Origin: Phlyctochytrium arcticum
Taxonomy: Eukaryota; Chytridiomycota; Chytridiomycetes; Chytridiales; Chytridiaceae
Direction: 5' to 3'
DNA: 64,000 nt
NCBI GenBank assembly: GCA_025602905.1
Contig: JAHLKI010000023.1
Location: 248,001-312,000, forward strand
The notes under the pieces were generated by a model that did no database searches, had not been told where the DNA came from, and saw only the letters and a program-made list of their open reading frames with translations. A program made the position numbers and the translations under genes. Below, one piece after another: positions 14,433 through 22,850 of the stretch (position 1 is the stretch's first letter; each line of letters opens with the position of its first letter).

Positions 14433-15020
14433 ATGACTCTCATCAAGAACCTTATGCTTGGCGCAATCACGGCAGCCGCGATGGTTCACGGTGTTCCTCA
14501 ACAACCCTCATCAAACACTCTTGGCGCTCGTCAAATCATTGACGGAATTGTTGTTGGAGCAAACTGTGGTAATGGAGCTGGCACGCAACCATCCTTTTTT
14601 GTCAACAAACAATGTTTTTGCGAGCAAGATGCAGACAAGCTCAGGGCCTGCGTCAAAAAAATCGCTCCCAACTTTCCGTTCCTCCCCAAACCGCCCAACG
14701 CCGATCGTGAGTGTCCCAGCCCGGTCGACGATTCGGAAGGATTTTCAAAGTGCATTGACGACCAATCGCCAAAGTCGCTTCCGAACGCAGAGGAAATCGC
14801 TGCCGGGTGCATTCAGTCTGAGAATGTAAAACCCTGTGGATCAGTAAATAGTGCGGGTGCGACTCCGAAGACTCCCTCAACCAGCAAAGCTCCTACTGGG
14901 GCGGCCGCTACCGAGGTCCCTACCGCTCCGAAGCTACCCAAGGACCCTACTGGCAAGAAGGCCAACAAAGTCAAGAAAGCTCAGAAGGCTAAGAAGGCCA
15001 AGGAGGCCACGTTTCTTTAA
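14433..15020 (+). CDS. Secreted Cys-containing protein with Lys/Ala-rich tail (195 aa)
   Basis: The N-terminus MTLIKNLMLGAITAAAMVHG reads as a signal peptide, with cleavage likely near VHG-VP. The mature part has about ten cysteines in NCGNG, QCFCEQ, ACVKK, ECPSP, KCIDD, GCIQ and PCGS, a spacing that suggests a small disulfide-bonded extracellular domain. The last ~60 residues are Pro/Thr/Ala-rich and end in repeated KKAQKAKKAKEA, so the protein could bind acidic polymers or the cell wall. No named family recognised. The TATA box at 14326-14332 and an ACAACC-rich leader support the start. Effector-like in character, but this is inference. Confidence 0.65.
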   Translation: MTLIKNLMLGAITAAAMVHGVPQQPSSNTLGARQIIDGIVVGANCGNGAGTQPSFFVNKQCFCEQDADKLRACVKKIAPNFPFLPKPPNADRECPSPVDDSEGFSKCIDDQSPKSLPNAEEIAAGCIQSENVKPCGSVNSAGATPKTPSTSKAPTGAAATEVPTAPKLPKDPTGKKANKVKKAQKAKKAKEATFL

Positions 15021-15598
15021 AACTAGCGTAACAGAACCCACAAAGTGTTGTATAGCTGAGACCATTTCAGCGCTCAAACTTTTGGTATATAGAGCATCAG
15101 AGAAACCACAATACTTGGTATTTTATAAAGAAAAAAAAAACATGTTGTAATTACGCTCATGAAGATCACTGTAGAATGGATGACTTGTGGGATGCGTATC
15201 AGCTCTGGCTGTGTATTCAGTTATCGGATCAAAGGTCTTGGGTTCTCTCCTCCCCGGCGGAGTTACTGGTACATGTGTTTACGTAATGGGATGGCAAACA
15301 TTTTTGACAGGCGTGAAGCCCTTATTTGACAGTTGGTGGGGAACCAAGATTTTTTCTTCTTTCATACTGTTCGCAAGTTGCTGTCTGTCGTCTCCCTGGC
15401 CATAAAAAGAAGATAGTCGCTACTCTCTCGTTGGCCCACGCTCCCACTTTGAAATCTTAGATCGTCCATCTCGCGATTCCATAGCAGATCAATGTTTCTC
15501 ACCACCCAATATCACTGCACTCTTTCCGGTACGGTTTTGTCTCTCTCGTTGTCTCTCGCTCTCTCACCCACACAGTAATAATAAATCCTTATACAGAT
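15021..15598. other. Intergenic region
   Basis: About 580 bases. It holds a poly-A tract after the previous gene and a CT-rich run (CTCTCTCGTTGTCTCTCGCT) just before 15600, which may be the leader of the next transcript. No gene seen. Confidence 0.35.
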
Positions 15599-16888
15599 AT
15601 GTCACAAACTTCTCAATCATTGGACAGTCCTGAAGAGGAAGATGGCACTAGGCACACCTCACTGATTACTCGCACCCGTCAAAGATTTGGAACTCTCGTC
15701 CGGATTTCAACTGGCCTCATCAAGCGTGCGCGGGAGACTGTTTGGCCAGTTATCCAAAGTGCCAGCACGGTGACAGAATCGTCCAGTACATGTCTGATCT
15801 GGTCGGATGGACTAGACAGACTTCCATGCCCACCGTCGACAAACTCGAGAATCGGACCGTTCATGAGGCTCGCGCATTACGCAGCCTCGTCAACCATGTG
15901 GAAGACGATTTCGAGAAAGCTCAACTGCCGATGCTATTGCACGTACCATTCCTGCAACTCCTTCCCGAATCACATGTTTGGCAATCTGTCTGGGATGCTT
16001 TGTCGCAAGGAAGCTAGAGTCTATACCTCTGCCACTACCTACAATATGAGAACACCGTCGCTCGCATTGGAAATGTCCCGTGGGGTACGTCGCAGTTCGA
16101 CACAGCCAGCACTTTGCGGCTTTCTTATACCTCCTTCGTTTTAGACGAGCGACTTTGACCTAGAAACCAGGGCGCTGCTTCAGCAAAATTTGGGAGAGCA
16201 TGACGACCTATGGGAGTACTGGTCGAAACAAACTTTCAAAGAAGCAAGCATTCCCCAGCTTGACGAGTGCGTTGAGAATCTCAAAACCATTTCGTCGGGC
16301 TTTACCAAAACTGATTCCCCAAAGACCAACAACCTTTCGCTGACTCACCTCTACTTCCACCAACCAGCAGGAGGTGTACCTTCGTTACATTGGAACTTGC
16401 AGTCATCCTATCACTCCAGCTGCCATCATCACGATTGCCTTTTCTGAGTGTCTGCCGTACTGCAAAATGGGTTCAGCATTTGTTGGCAACTTGTCTGGAG
16501 AAAAAGACGAGTAGTTTGATTGATTGGGTGGGTGGGGAGGGAGGGACCATGGTGGTCGAGTTTTTTTTTGATAATGGTTGGCTCGAGGACAAAACACAAT
16601 CGGAAGCACCAGCAGACTCATTTACCATCGTCATTGCCCATTACGATCCTGGGCACGACAAGTACGGGGAGCAGCATCCCCTACTACGCAAGATGATGCT
16701 GTTGTCCTGGATGGTGACGTTTACTTTAATGGACGTTGTCAGAGCCCTAAATGGACAGCTTGGTCGCCAACACCCCGCGTAAAACTGCTTGTAAGGCGAT
16801 CGTTTCCAAAACCCAACGACGGTTGATGGCCAGTGGAGTTATTACTGAATTGGATACAACCCGGGAGAATCTCAAACAGTACATTACC
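15599..16888 (+). pseudogene. Left part of an unclassified host gene cut by the viral insertion
   Basis: Several consecutive plus-strand frames look coding but are broken by stops or introns: MSQTSQSLDSPEEEDG from 15599, LRSLVNHVEDDFEKAQLPML around 15880-15940, and FTIVIAHYDPGHDKYGEQHP around 16620-16680. The last frame opens at 16752 (MDSLVANTPRKTACKA) and runs without a stop to the insertion point at 16888. There it continues in the same frame across the 5-bp target duplication into host DNA right of the element. The exon structure is not resolved, so I cannot tell whether the gene was intact before insertion or already decaying. No known domain recognised. Confidence 0.45.
16884..16888. 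repeat. Left target-site duplication (TTACC)
   Basis: The host bases TTACC directly precede the element's first bases TGTGATAG and recur right after its last bases CTATCACA at 41397-41401. A 5-bp duplication is what a retroviral-type integrase leaves; a sixth matching base (A) is shared if the terminal A is counted. Confidence 0.85.
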
Positions 16889-16988
16889 TGTGATAGTGCA
16901 CGAATAGTATACTAAAACTAACACCCCAATTTTAGTAATTACTAAAATTGGGGTGTTAGTTTTAGTATACTATTCGTGCACTATCACA
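16889..16988. repeat. Left terminal 100-bp perfect palindrome
   Basis: The 50-base left arm and its reverse complement meet at 16938/16939 (GTAA|TTAC). Arm layout: 28 bases TGTGATAGTGCACGAATAGT..ACTAAA, a 9-base block ACTAACACC, then CCAATTTTAGTAA. The outer 28 and inner 13 bases are identical to the right palindrome; the 9-base block is not. It could fold as a hairpin telomere or cruciform. Confidence 0.95.
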
Positions 16989-17248
16989 GGGCCGTTTTCC
17001 AACTATGTCCCAACTATGGGCCAACTATGAAGCCCGCTATGTGACCCTACTATAAGGCCGTTTCTCCACTATGTGACCTTATGATAAGGCCGCCTCCATC
17101 AAACATCGAGCCATCTTACACATTATGAATCATCCCTCTCCATATTTCATCGAGTGGTGCCGCTTGTTACGATAAAGGGACTTCCATCACTATCCTATCA
17201 GGATCATCAGGATCATCAGGATCATCGATATTACCCCCCGATACTGCT

Positions 17249-17467
17249 ATGTCTCTATGTGCTGCTTACGTAAGCATCCTGTCTCATCTCCTCTCATTCT
17301 ATCAAAAAAAGCAACGACCCCCCCGGTTGATCGTTGCTCTCCTTTCAGAGATACCAAATTTATCTTTTAGTGACCTTGGTGAAGACACTGTATCGAGCCA
17401 TCGACATCTGAATCGTTGTGAATCGCTTATGGAGCGGGCCCTTTACGGGACTTTCAACCCTTTATAA
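17249..17467 (+). CDS. Small open frame inside the left terminal repeat (uncertain)
   Basis: A 72-residue frame beginning MSLCAAYVS. Its last ~48 residues, including LIVALLSEIPNLSFSDLGED, are nearly the same as a frame in the opposite terminal repeat at 40890-41129. The reading frame is kept in both copies despite some base changes, and the end ESLMERALYGTF is shared. The conservation could simply follow from repeat identity. No domain recognised. It points inward from the left end. Confidence 0.3.
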   Translation: MSLCAAYVSILSHLLSFYQKKQRPPRLIVALLSEIPNLSFSDLGEDTVSSHRHLNRCESLMERALYGTFNPL

Positions 17468-18103
17468 AACATTCTACGTTATCGATATCGATATCATCCA
17501 GAAATGTTTCATTACAAGTCCCGGGACTTTTTCCGATAATAGTCCCCAGACTTCCAATCCTACATTCTGGATGTTATCGATATAACGCAATATCGATAAT
17601 CTAGGATCATCAGGATTATCGATATCTAGGGACTCCGTCCCGTCGAGGGCACTAGTGCCCGAGAACCCCCCGATACTGCTATGTCCCTCTCTGTGTGTCT
17701 TTTTTTAATCTCCCCCGATTCTTCAACTTCTCACTAATTAAAATGTTTGATTCATGCCCTTTTTGACTACTTTCCTTTTCTGGGCTCTGGGTCGGCTTTT
17801 TTCCACATTATTTCTGGTTTTTTCTCTTTCTTTTTCAATTTCTCCCTTGTTTTTTCTCTCTTAAATTGTACGAATTATTAAAAAACCAGAGACCCAGAGA
17901 CCCATTTTTTATCGAGCGCTTTCTTTTTCCGTTTCTATACCGTCTCACTCTATCATCACCTTGAACTAAATGTTTTCTACCACAATTTAGAGAAATCATC
18001 GAGACACTCTTGCACCCTTTTCTGGGAAACCCATTCTACTCACTTTTCCTTTCTATACCCCTCTTCATCAATCCCCGATTCACTCACTTTTTCCATTCTA
18101 TCC
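17468..18103. other. Inner terminal repeat and spacer before the primase-helicase gene
   Basis: Holds ATCGAT/GATATC-rich repeated motifs (17470-17640), the inner part of the terminal repeat to about 17760, one arm of a 140-bp inverted repeat (17777-17916), and pyrimidine-rich sequence downstream of the minus-strand gene that ends at 18104. No gene seen. Confidence 0.5.
17777..17916. repeat. Left arm of a 140-bp inverted repeat flanking the primase-helicase gene
   Basis: Reverse complement of 20801-20940 with scattered differences; both arms are 140 bases. Shared blocks include AAAAAATGGGTCTCTGGGTC and AAAAAGCCGACCCAGAG. The two arms enclose only the minus-strand gene at 18104-20611. Confidence 0.85.
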
Positions 18104-20611
18104 CTACACACTTTCGAGCCGTCTTTGCACCTTGCTATAACCATAATAATCCTCTTGTGCTTTTCTTTTTTCGAACGTGTTTGTAATCTCCTCTACATCA
18201 TCTCGTTGGATTTGGTATTGTGGTGGTGTAATCTCTTCACGTACAATTTCTAAATCCATGATGAATGTAGATTTTGAACGATTGGCTGGATCATATTTGT
18301 CACAACACTTATCTTTCCCTCCTCTCGCTTTGTTCTTGCACGATTTACAAATGTGTTCTCGAACAACTGTATATCCTAATGTTTTGAATGTGGAATAATC
18401 GTTATCGTCCCATTTGGCCTTCTCGTTTGGATGATTAAATCGCATAAAGTTTTGGTATGATTTTTTCACATCATCAAGTGAACATCGAATACGAGGCTCG
18501 CAAACAGTTTTTCGTACATAGAAACATGCACCTTTCGATTTATTTTCCTCTGGACTCGCAGTTAGAAATCTGTGTAGCCAATTCGTGGCCACACGTGCCA
18601 ATTCACGATTGTCAATATAGTAGGTTGGGGAAAAACTCCAAAAATCCCGACCCTTGTTCTTATTAATAACGTTAAAGTAGGCTGTTAAACATTTCAAGAT
18701 GAGGTCGGGCAGTTCGTTTTCAATAATGGTGGCCTCCAATGAGTTATCCTTTTCTTGAATGAAATGCTCGAATAGGAAGATTGGGATACGTCTTTCAATT
18801 GCCCCTTTCTTATCCTCATATCGAGGGAAAATGTTCCCTGCCATTATTAAAGGTACTCGAAATTTTCCAGACATGGCTTTCTTGTGTTTTCCTGGGATAT
18901 TGAGATGGTCGCCGTCAATCATATTTTGCAACATAGTCACATCTAGGACTTCCTGCATTTTATGAGGCATGTCGGGTACTACGAGCAAATCTTTATCATG
19001 CAAATTCTCTAATCCAAATACCTTTTCTTGATTTGCAGATATTACACCAATTTGGTCTGGTGGATGCATTGCTTTAACACAATTGAGAACCGTTGATTTC
19101 CCTGTATTAGATTCTCCTAGTAACAACAATGCAACATTTAATCTGTCATGTTGCCCGACTTTGAAAAATGTTCTTCCAACTAAGGCAAGTAAAATTTCGA
19201 ATATCTCTGAAATCTCCTCTACACTCTTGTCTTGTAATTGATAAAGAACCACACTGTCAAAAACAGGTGTGTGCATTTTCCCAGTGAACAATTGATCAAT
19301 ATAATATCGGGCTACTTTCTTCTTTGTAAACTTATGTTCATAAGCATAGAATTTTTGTGTGTCCAATTCGAGAATTCCATTCTGAAAAGCCAAGATATTC
19401 ATATCGACCTTCATAAAAGGAAGTTCTTCATCGTCATACACTTTCAAATGGTTAAGAATATCGTTAAATCGCTTCGGACTTGATTTAAACATCCGATTCT
19501 TTCGGAGAACATGATTGATAAATTCCTCGTACTTCATATAGCGAACATAAGCGCAAGGTTTTTTTTCCACTGGCTTATATATATAATCCTCTTTCTTCAG
19601 CAACTGATATTTTTGAGAGTATTTCCATAATTCGCTCATCAGAAGGAAATGAGGAGTATCCGCCTTTTTTTGTTCTTGTTCTTCCTGGGCTGGGTCGGTT
19701 ATCAATCGAGTAAAATGTTTATCTCCTGTACTTGGGCGACAAACAAATAAAAGGTTGTTACCATGGCGAACTAGAAAGGGGTGATTTTTGTGTGAAACGT
19801 GCTTTCGACTACAAATTGAACAATCAAAGTCTTCTGTTTCCTTCAATATGATTCTCTGGTATTTATCGATGGATACCATCTGGTGATTTTTGAAATATGT
19901 CGTTTTCTTGAACAATGTAAAGTCGTCACTATTGACGACATCATTTACAAAAAGTTCGGTAAATGACTTTACTTGTTGATTTTTATGGTCTGTGAATGAT
20001 TTCTTTCCGCATGTTTTTAGAATGTTTTCCTTGATCCAGTTTGGAAGTTCGGTAATTACAACGTCTTGTATCTTTTCGTTTGGTTGCCATACATACTGAC
20101 CAATTTCAGAAATACTCGGAGGGCACATCACAAATCCACCGTCTCCGCGAATATCGATCGCGCACAACTGTTCATCTATCGACATAACATTTGAATTTGT
20201 GGTTTTCACAACTCCTGCCAGTGTTTCGTCCCAAACGAAATAATAATGACGCCCCCCACTTGGCGTTTGACAACGAAGAGTTTGTGGTTCTCCACCATTT
20301 GCTTCACATAGTACATTCCAATCATTGAGTCCGGAAGTTTTTCTGTACATTTCCGAACTCACCGCTTGATTAGCAACCTTGTTATCAACATCGACTACAA
20401 TCACACCGGATTTAGAACCAGTAAGAACGCCAATATTTGCCTTTGCGCCATATATTTTTCCTACAGATTTGTTCCAATCTTTGACCGAGTAGTTTTTCCA
20501 ATCACCAAGTGGATGTTTTTTTGAGATATGCGCCGGGATTGGAACCAAACCTTTCTTTAATAGTTTGGTTTTTGCAGACTTCAATTCTTCGAGGGTTAGA
20601 CCGAAATTCAT
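18104..20611 (-). CDS. PrimPol (archaeo-eukaryotic primase)-SF3 helicase replication protein (835 aa)
   Basis: Likely the main replication enzyme of the element. Residues ~20-180 form a bifunctional primase-polymerase domain: GLVPIPAHISKKHPLGDWK at the start, catalytic VVDVDNK at ~72-78, SGGRHYYF at ~118-125 and IDIRGDGGFVMCPPS. A Cys-rich insert follows (CSICSRKH, ~264-271). The D5-type N-terminal region (NGILELDTQKFYAY, ~411) precedes a superfamily 3 helicase with Walker A GESNTGKST (~499-507), Walker B LLVVPDM (~542-548) and motif C VPLIMAGN (~586-593). The C-terminus has another Cys cluster (CKSCKNKARGGKDKCC). This architecture is known from virophages and Polinton-like viruses, where it replaces PolB. 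The gene is enclosed by inverted repeats at 17777 and 20801. Confidence 0.93.
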   Translation of the reverse strand: MNFGLTLEELKSAKTKLLKKGLVPIPAHISKKHPLGDWKNYSVKDWNKSVGKIYGAKANIGVLTGSKSGVIVVDVDNKVANQAVSSEMYRKTSGLNDWNVLCEANGGEPQTLRCQTPSGGRHYYFVWDETLAGVVKTTNSNVMSIDEQLCAIDIRGDGGFVMCPPSISEIGQYVWQPNEKIQDVVITELPNWIKENILKTCGKKSFTDHKNQQVKSFTELFVNDVVNSDDFTLFKKTTYFKNHQMVSIDKYQRIILKETEDFDCSICSRKHVSHKNHPFLVRHGNNLLFVCRPSTGDKHFTRLITDPAQEEQEQKKADTPHFLLMSELWKYSQKYQLLKKEDYIYKPVEKKPCAYVRYMKYEEFINHVLRKNRMFKSSPKRFNDILNHLKVYDDEELPFMKVDMNILAFQNGILELDTQKFYAYEHKFTKKKVARYYIDQLFTGKMHTPVFDSVVLYQLQDKSVEEISEIFEILLALVGRTFFKVGQHDRLNVALLLLGESNTGKSTVLNCVKAMHPPDQIGVISANQEKVFGLENLHDKDLLVVPDMPHKMQEVLDVTMLQNMIDGDHLNIPGKHKKAMSGKFRVPLIMAGNIFPRYEDKKGAIERRIPIFLFEHFIQEKDNSLEATIIENELPDLILKCLTAYFNVINKNKGRDFWSFSPTYYIDNRELARVATNWLHRFLTASPEENKSKGACFYVRKTVCEPRIRCSLDDVKKSYQNFMRFNHPNEKAKWDDNDYSTFKTLGYTVVREHICKSCKNKARGGKDKCCDKYDPANRSKSTFIMDLEIVREEITPPQYQIQRDDVEEITNTFEKRKAQEDYYGYSKVQRRLESV

Positions 20612-20999
20612 TTTGTTACTTGCAAGGACAACAAATGTATGAAAGTATACACTTGTTTGTCCTTATATAGCAATATAATGCATCTTTTCAAACCCAGTAT
20701 TACCCATTCTTTCACTCGATCTCTTTTGTTTTCATCTATCTTTTTTTAAAACATCTGTGCATATGCTGGTAATTTACATCGAAAAAGGAATATTTCAACA
20801 CTCGATAAAAAATGGGTCTCTGGGTCTCTGGTTTTTTAAAGATTCGTACAATTTAAAGGAATAAAACAAGAAAGAAAATGAATAAGAAAGAGGAAAAAAT
20901 AGAAATAATGTCGAAAAAAGCCGACCCAGAGTACCAGAAAGTTCTGCACACAAAAAAGACATTTAAAGAAATATGTCGTTCTTTAGATAAACCCAAAGA
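20612..20999. promoter_or_regulatory. Divergent promoter region with inverted-repeat arm
   Basis: Lies between the divergently transcribed primase-helicase gene and the Cys-rich gene at 21000. An AGTATAC box at about 20645-20651 sits ~35 bases upstream of the primase start; the same box occurs near other starts and in the terminal palindromes. The right 140-bp inverted-repeat arm is at 20801-20940. Confidence 0.5.
20801..20940. repeat. Right arm of the 140-bp inverted repeat flanking the primase-helicase gene
   Basis: Partner of 17777-17916. The best conserved core is CTCGATAAAAAATGGGTCTC at its start and GCCGACCCAGAG near its end. It lies upstream of both divergent genes, so one copy is promoter-proximal and the other 3' of the primase gene. 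Confidence 0.85.
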
Positions 21000-21608
21000 A
21001 TGACACATTATCGGGCAATTTTTGAGTCGGAACTGGTTAAAAATTCGGTTGCGGATACGTTGGAAGAGGCGATTCTAGAATGGACAGTAAAAGGTACATT
21101 CTACCGAGACAATCTTTGTATTTGTACGCACAAGATAAAGGAGAATTGCGAAGTTCAATCTGTAATAAATGGAAAGACATTAATTATTGGCAATTGTTGC
21201 ATTACACGTTTCTTTCCCGAACACGAGCGTGAGAAAATGTGTGAAGATTTGCGTAAAAGAAAGGCTATTACCAAGAAATGCGAAATATGTAAAAAGAGAC
21301 ATTATAAACAGTATGCTTTGAATGAGGAACTATGCGATAGATGTCATTTGGATGTACTAAAATGTGTCAAATGTGGCGATTATTTCCCATGTAGTGATGT
21401 CAAAGAGCGAACATGGAAAACTATGTGTTTGATCCACTGGGCGGAAAGTAAAAATGCGGTATTAAAGAGAGTTCCGAAAAAATATGATCCAAAGGAAGCG
21501 CGCCGAAAGACCCGCGATTGTGCTCGCGATGGATGTAATGCACGAATATCGAAGAAAAAGTCAGATTGGATAACATTGTGCGACAAACATTACAAGTATC
21601 GTTTTTAA
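21000..21608 (+). CDS. Cys-rich zinc-binding protein (202 aa)
   Basis: No named family is certain. The middle reads LCICTHKIKENCEV followed by IIGNCCITRFF, a pattern seen in small viral and phage zinc-binding proteins with a CxC...GNCC core. Then come CEICKKRH, CDRCHLD and CVKCGDYFP, giving several Cys pairs spaced for zinc ribbons, and a basic tail with CARDGCNARISKKKS. It may bind nucleic acid. It is divergent from the primase gene and its stop codon abuts the stop of the next minus-strand gene at 21609. No membrane segment or signal peptide. Confidence 0.7.
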   Translation: MTHYRAIFESELVKNSVADTLEEAILEWTVKGTFYRDNLCICTHKIKENCEVQSVINGKTLIIGNCCITRFFPEHEREKMCEDLRKRKAITKKCEICKKRHYKQYALNEELCDRCHLDVLKCVKCGDYFPCSDVKERTWKTMCLIHWAESKNAVLKRVPKKYDPKEARRKTRDCARDGCNARISKKKSDWITLCDKHYKYRF

Positions 21609-21824
21609 TCAATCATCTAATTCGAGTTTGAATGTTTCGAGTTTGGAATCTTTAAAAGTATCGTAACATGGATAACAACGAACACGATTCCTCATGTATG
21701 GAATTATAATTTGACACGTTACATTCTCACTCGAATAATCTTTACAAACACGACATCCGTCAGGGACAATAGGAGCGCCATTTTCAGCAAACTTGACTTG
21801 ATATGTTTTTGAATAGATAGGCAT
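21609..21824 (-). CDS. 71-aa zinc-ribbon-like protein, copy 1
   Basis: Starts MPIYSKTYQVKFAENGAPIV, has a CRVCKDYSSENVTC pair and a second RVRCYPCYD pair, then an acidic Leu-rich end (KLETFKLELDD). Two CxxC pairs suggest one zinc site. A near-identical copy lies at 22839-23054, with about nine residue differences in 71. Most of the changes leave the Cys pairs intact, which argues that both are functional. The 3' end abuts the neighbouring convergent gene with no gap. Function unknown. Confidence 0.7.
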   Translation of the reverse strand: MPIYSKTYQVKFAENGAPIVPDGCRVCKDYSSENVTCQIIIPYMRNRVRCYPCYDTFKDSKLETFKLELDD

Positions 21825-21951
21825 GAACGTTTGGGTCTGTATAATAATAATAGATTAAATTATCGTTTCCTTTAATACGCAAAATGATACATACCGTTTT
21901 CGATCCTTTCAGAGAAAGTTACGAACTTTTTCGCCACTCCCTTTCAAACAA

Positions 21952-22106
21952 TGTAGAAAAAACATGAAGAGAATAATCCTAGCAATTCTAGCCGGTATTT
22001 GAGAGATATTTTTAGAAACTGAAACGAAAAACGTTTTTTATAAAAGTAAAATGAAAATGAGAATGAGAGAGGCAAAAAAAAGGGCGAAAACGGGCTAGAA
22101 GTGTGA
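21952..22106 (+). repeat. Dispersed cargo-flanking repeat, copy A (partial)
   Basis: Matches the 3' two-thirds of copies at 36514, 39672 and 40466 in the same orientation. Conserved blocks: GTAGAAAAAACATGAAGAGA, CTAGCAATTCTAGCCGGTAT, AAAAACGTTTTTTATAAAAG, GAGAATGAGAGAGGCAAAAA and GGGCTAGAAGTG. The 5' block GATCATAGACTAGACATAGC found in the other copies is missing here. Confidence 0.85.
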
Positions 22107-22226
22107 GGAATCAATAGTTAAATAATACGTCACATTTTGCGAAAAATCGTTGCAAAATGTGTCACCATTTTTGCTATATAAAGGTTTGAAAATTATCATG
22201 TTGTACATAGAGCGCAACTGTTCAGA

Positions 22227-22850
22227 ATGACTACAATCTACAAACACGACGGTATAATGAGGACAGAAGTCAAACATGGGCTTGGAATAGTTGCTACGGA
22301 GAATATCGCTAAAAACACCATTCTAAATGTTGACGTCTTGATTGTAGGAGATCTTTATAAATGTATGGAGCAATTGGCTGAAGATGAACAATTATATACG
22401 GAACTTTGTCCCCGGGAACATATTGCGGAAAGTGAGATCCAACTTTTTGAAAAAGTTCTTTCGAATTCGTTCGGAAACAACGAATTAATTCTAGGTCATC
22501 ACCTATCTTTTTATAATCATTCGTGTAATTCAAATGCAGTATACGGTATACTGCATCTCACAGCAAAGGACGATAGCCTCACAGCAAAGGACGATAGCCT
22601 CAAATTGGGAATCGTGTTTTCTTTGCGAGATATTCCTGCGAATGAAGAAATCTGTCTATTTTATGGAGAGCGATTTGGACACGATGAGAATTTGATGGCG
22701 GGATCTTTTCATAAGTTTACTTGTAATTGCTCATTAACAAATATGAAGATTCGAGGTGAAAAATCCAAACGATTATTAGAAAAAGGACGGAGTTTAGCGT
22801 TAGAAAATCAGCAGAAAATACTGAAACTACTCTATGAATCAATCATCTAA
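22227..22850 (+). CDS. SET-domain protein (putative lysine methyltransferase, 207 aa)
   Basis: Resembles stand-alone SET-domain enzymes that transfer methyl groups from S-adenosylmethionine to lysine. Visible motifs in order: HGLGIVATENIAKNTIL (~17-33, N-terminal SET strand), FYNHSCNSNA (~95-104, the NHSC cofactor signature), RDIPANEEICLFYGERF (~134-150, catalytic Tyr region) and FTCNCS (~164-169, post-SET-like Cys). An in-frame direct duplication repeats LTAKDDS twice around residues 111-124, probably in a surface loop. The gene sits between two copies of a 71-aa gene and just after repeat copy A. Its last 12 bases overlap the end of the minus-strand gene at 22839. Substrate (host histone or viral protein) unknown. 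Confidence 0.82.
   Translation: MTTIYKHDGIMRTEVKHGLGIVATENIAKNTILNVDVLIVGDLYKCMEQLAEDEQLYTELCPREHIAESEIQLFEKVLSNSFGNNELILGHHLSFYNHSCNSNAVYGILHLTAKDDSLTAKDDSLKLGIVFSLRDIPANEEICLFYGERFGHDENLMAGSFHKFTCNCSLTNMKIRGEKSKRLLEKGRSLALENQQKILKLLYESII

Larger units (their letters stand above)
16889..17760. repeat. Left terminal inverted repeat
   Basis: Matches 40722-41396 in reverse complement, with interruptions. The outermost 100 bases form a palindrome. Inside lie short repeats of ACTATG and CTATGTGACCTTA..ATAAGGCCG (16995-17095). An insertion of about 85 bases with three AGGATCATC units (17165-17250) is missing from the right copy. The inner part is rich in ATCGAT/GATATC sites (17470-17640). The match resumes around 17690-17760 (AATCTCCCCCGATTCTTCAA). 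Confidence 0.9.

Noticed and set aside
16995..17250. CRISPR-like array from short repeats in the terminal repeat
   Set aside because: Repeats are irregular, without uniform spacers, and the genome is eukaryotic.
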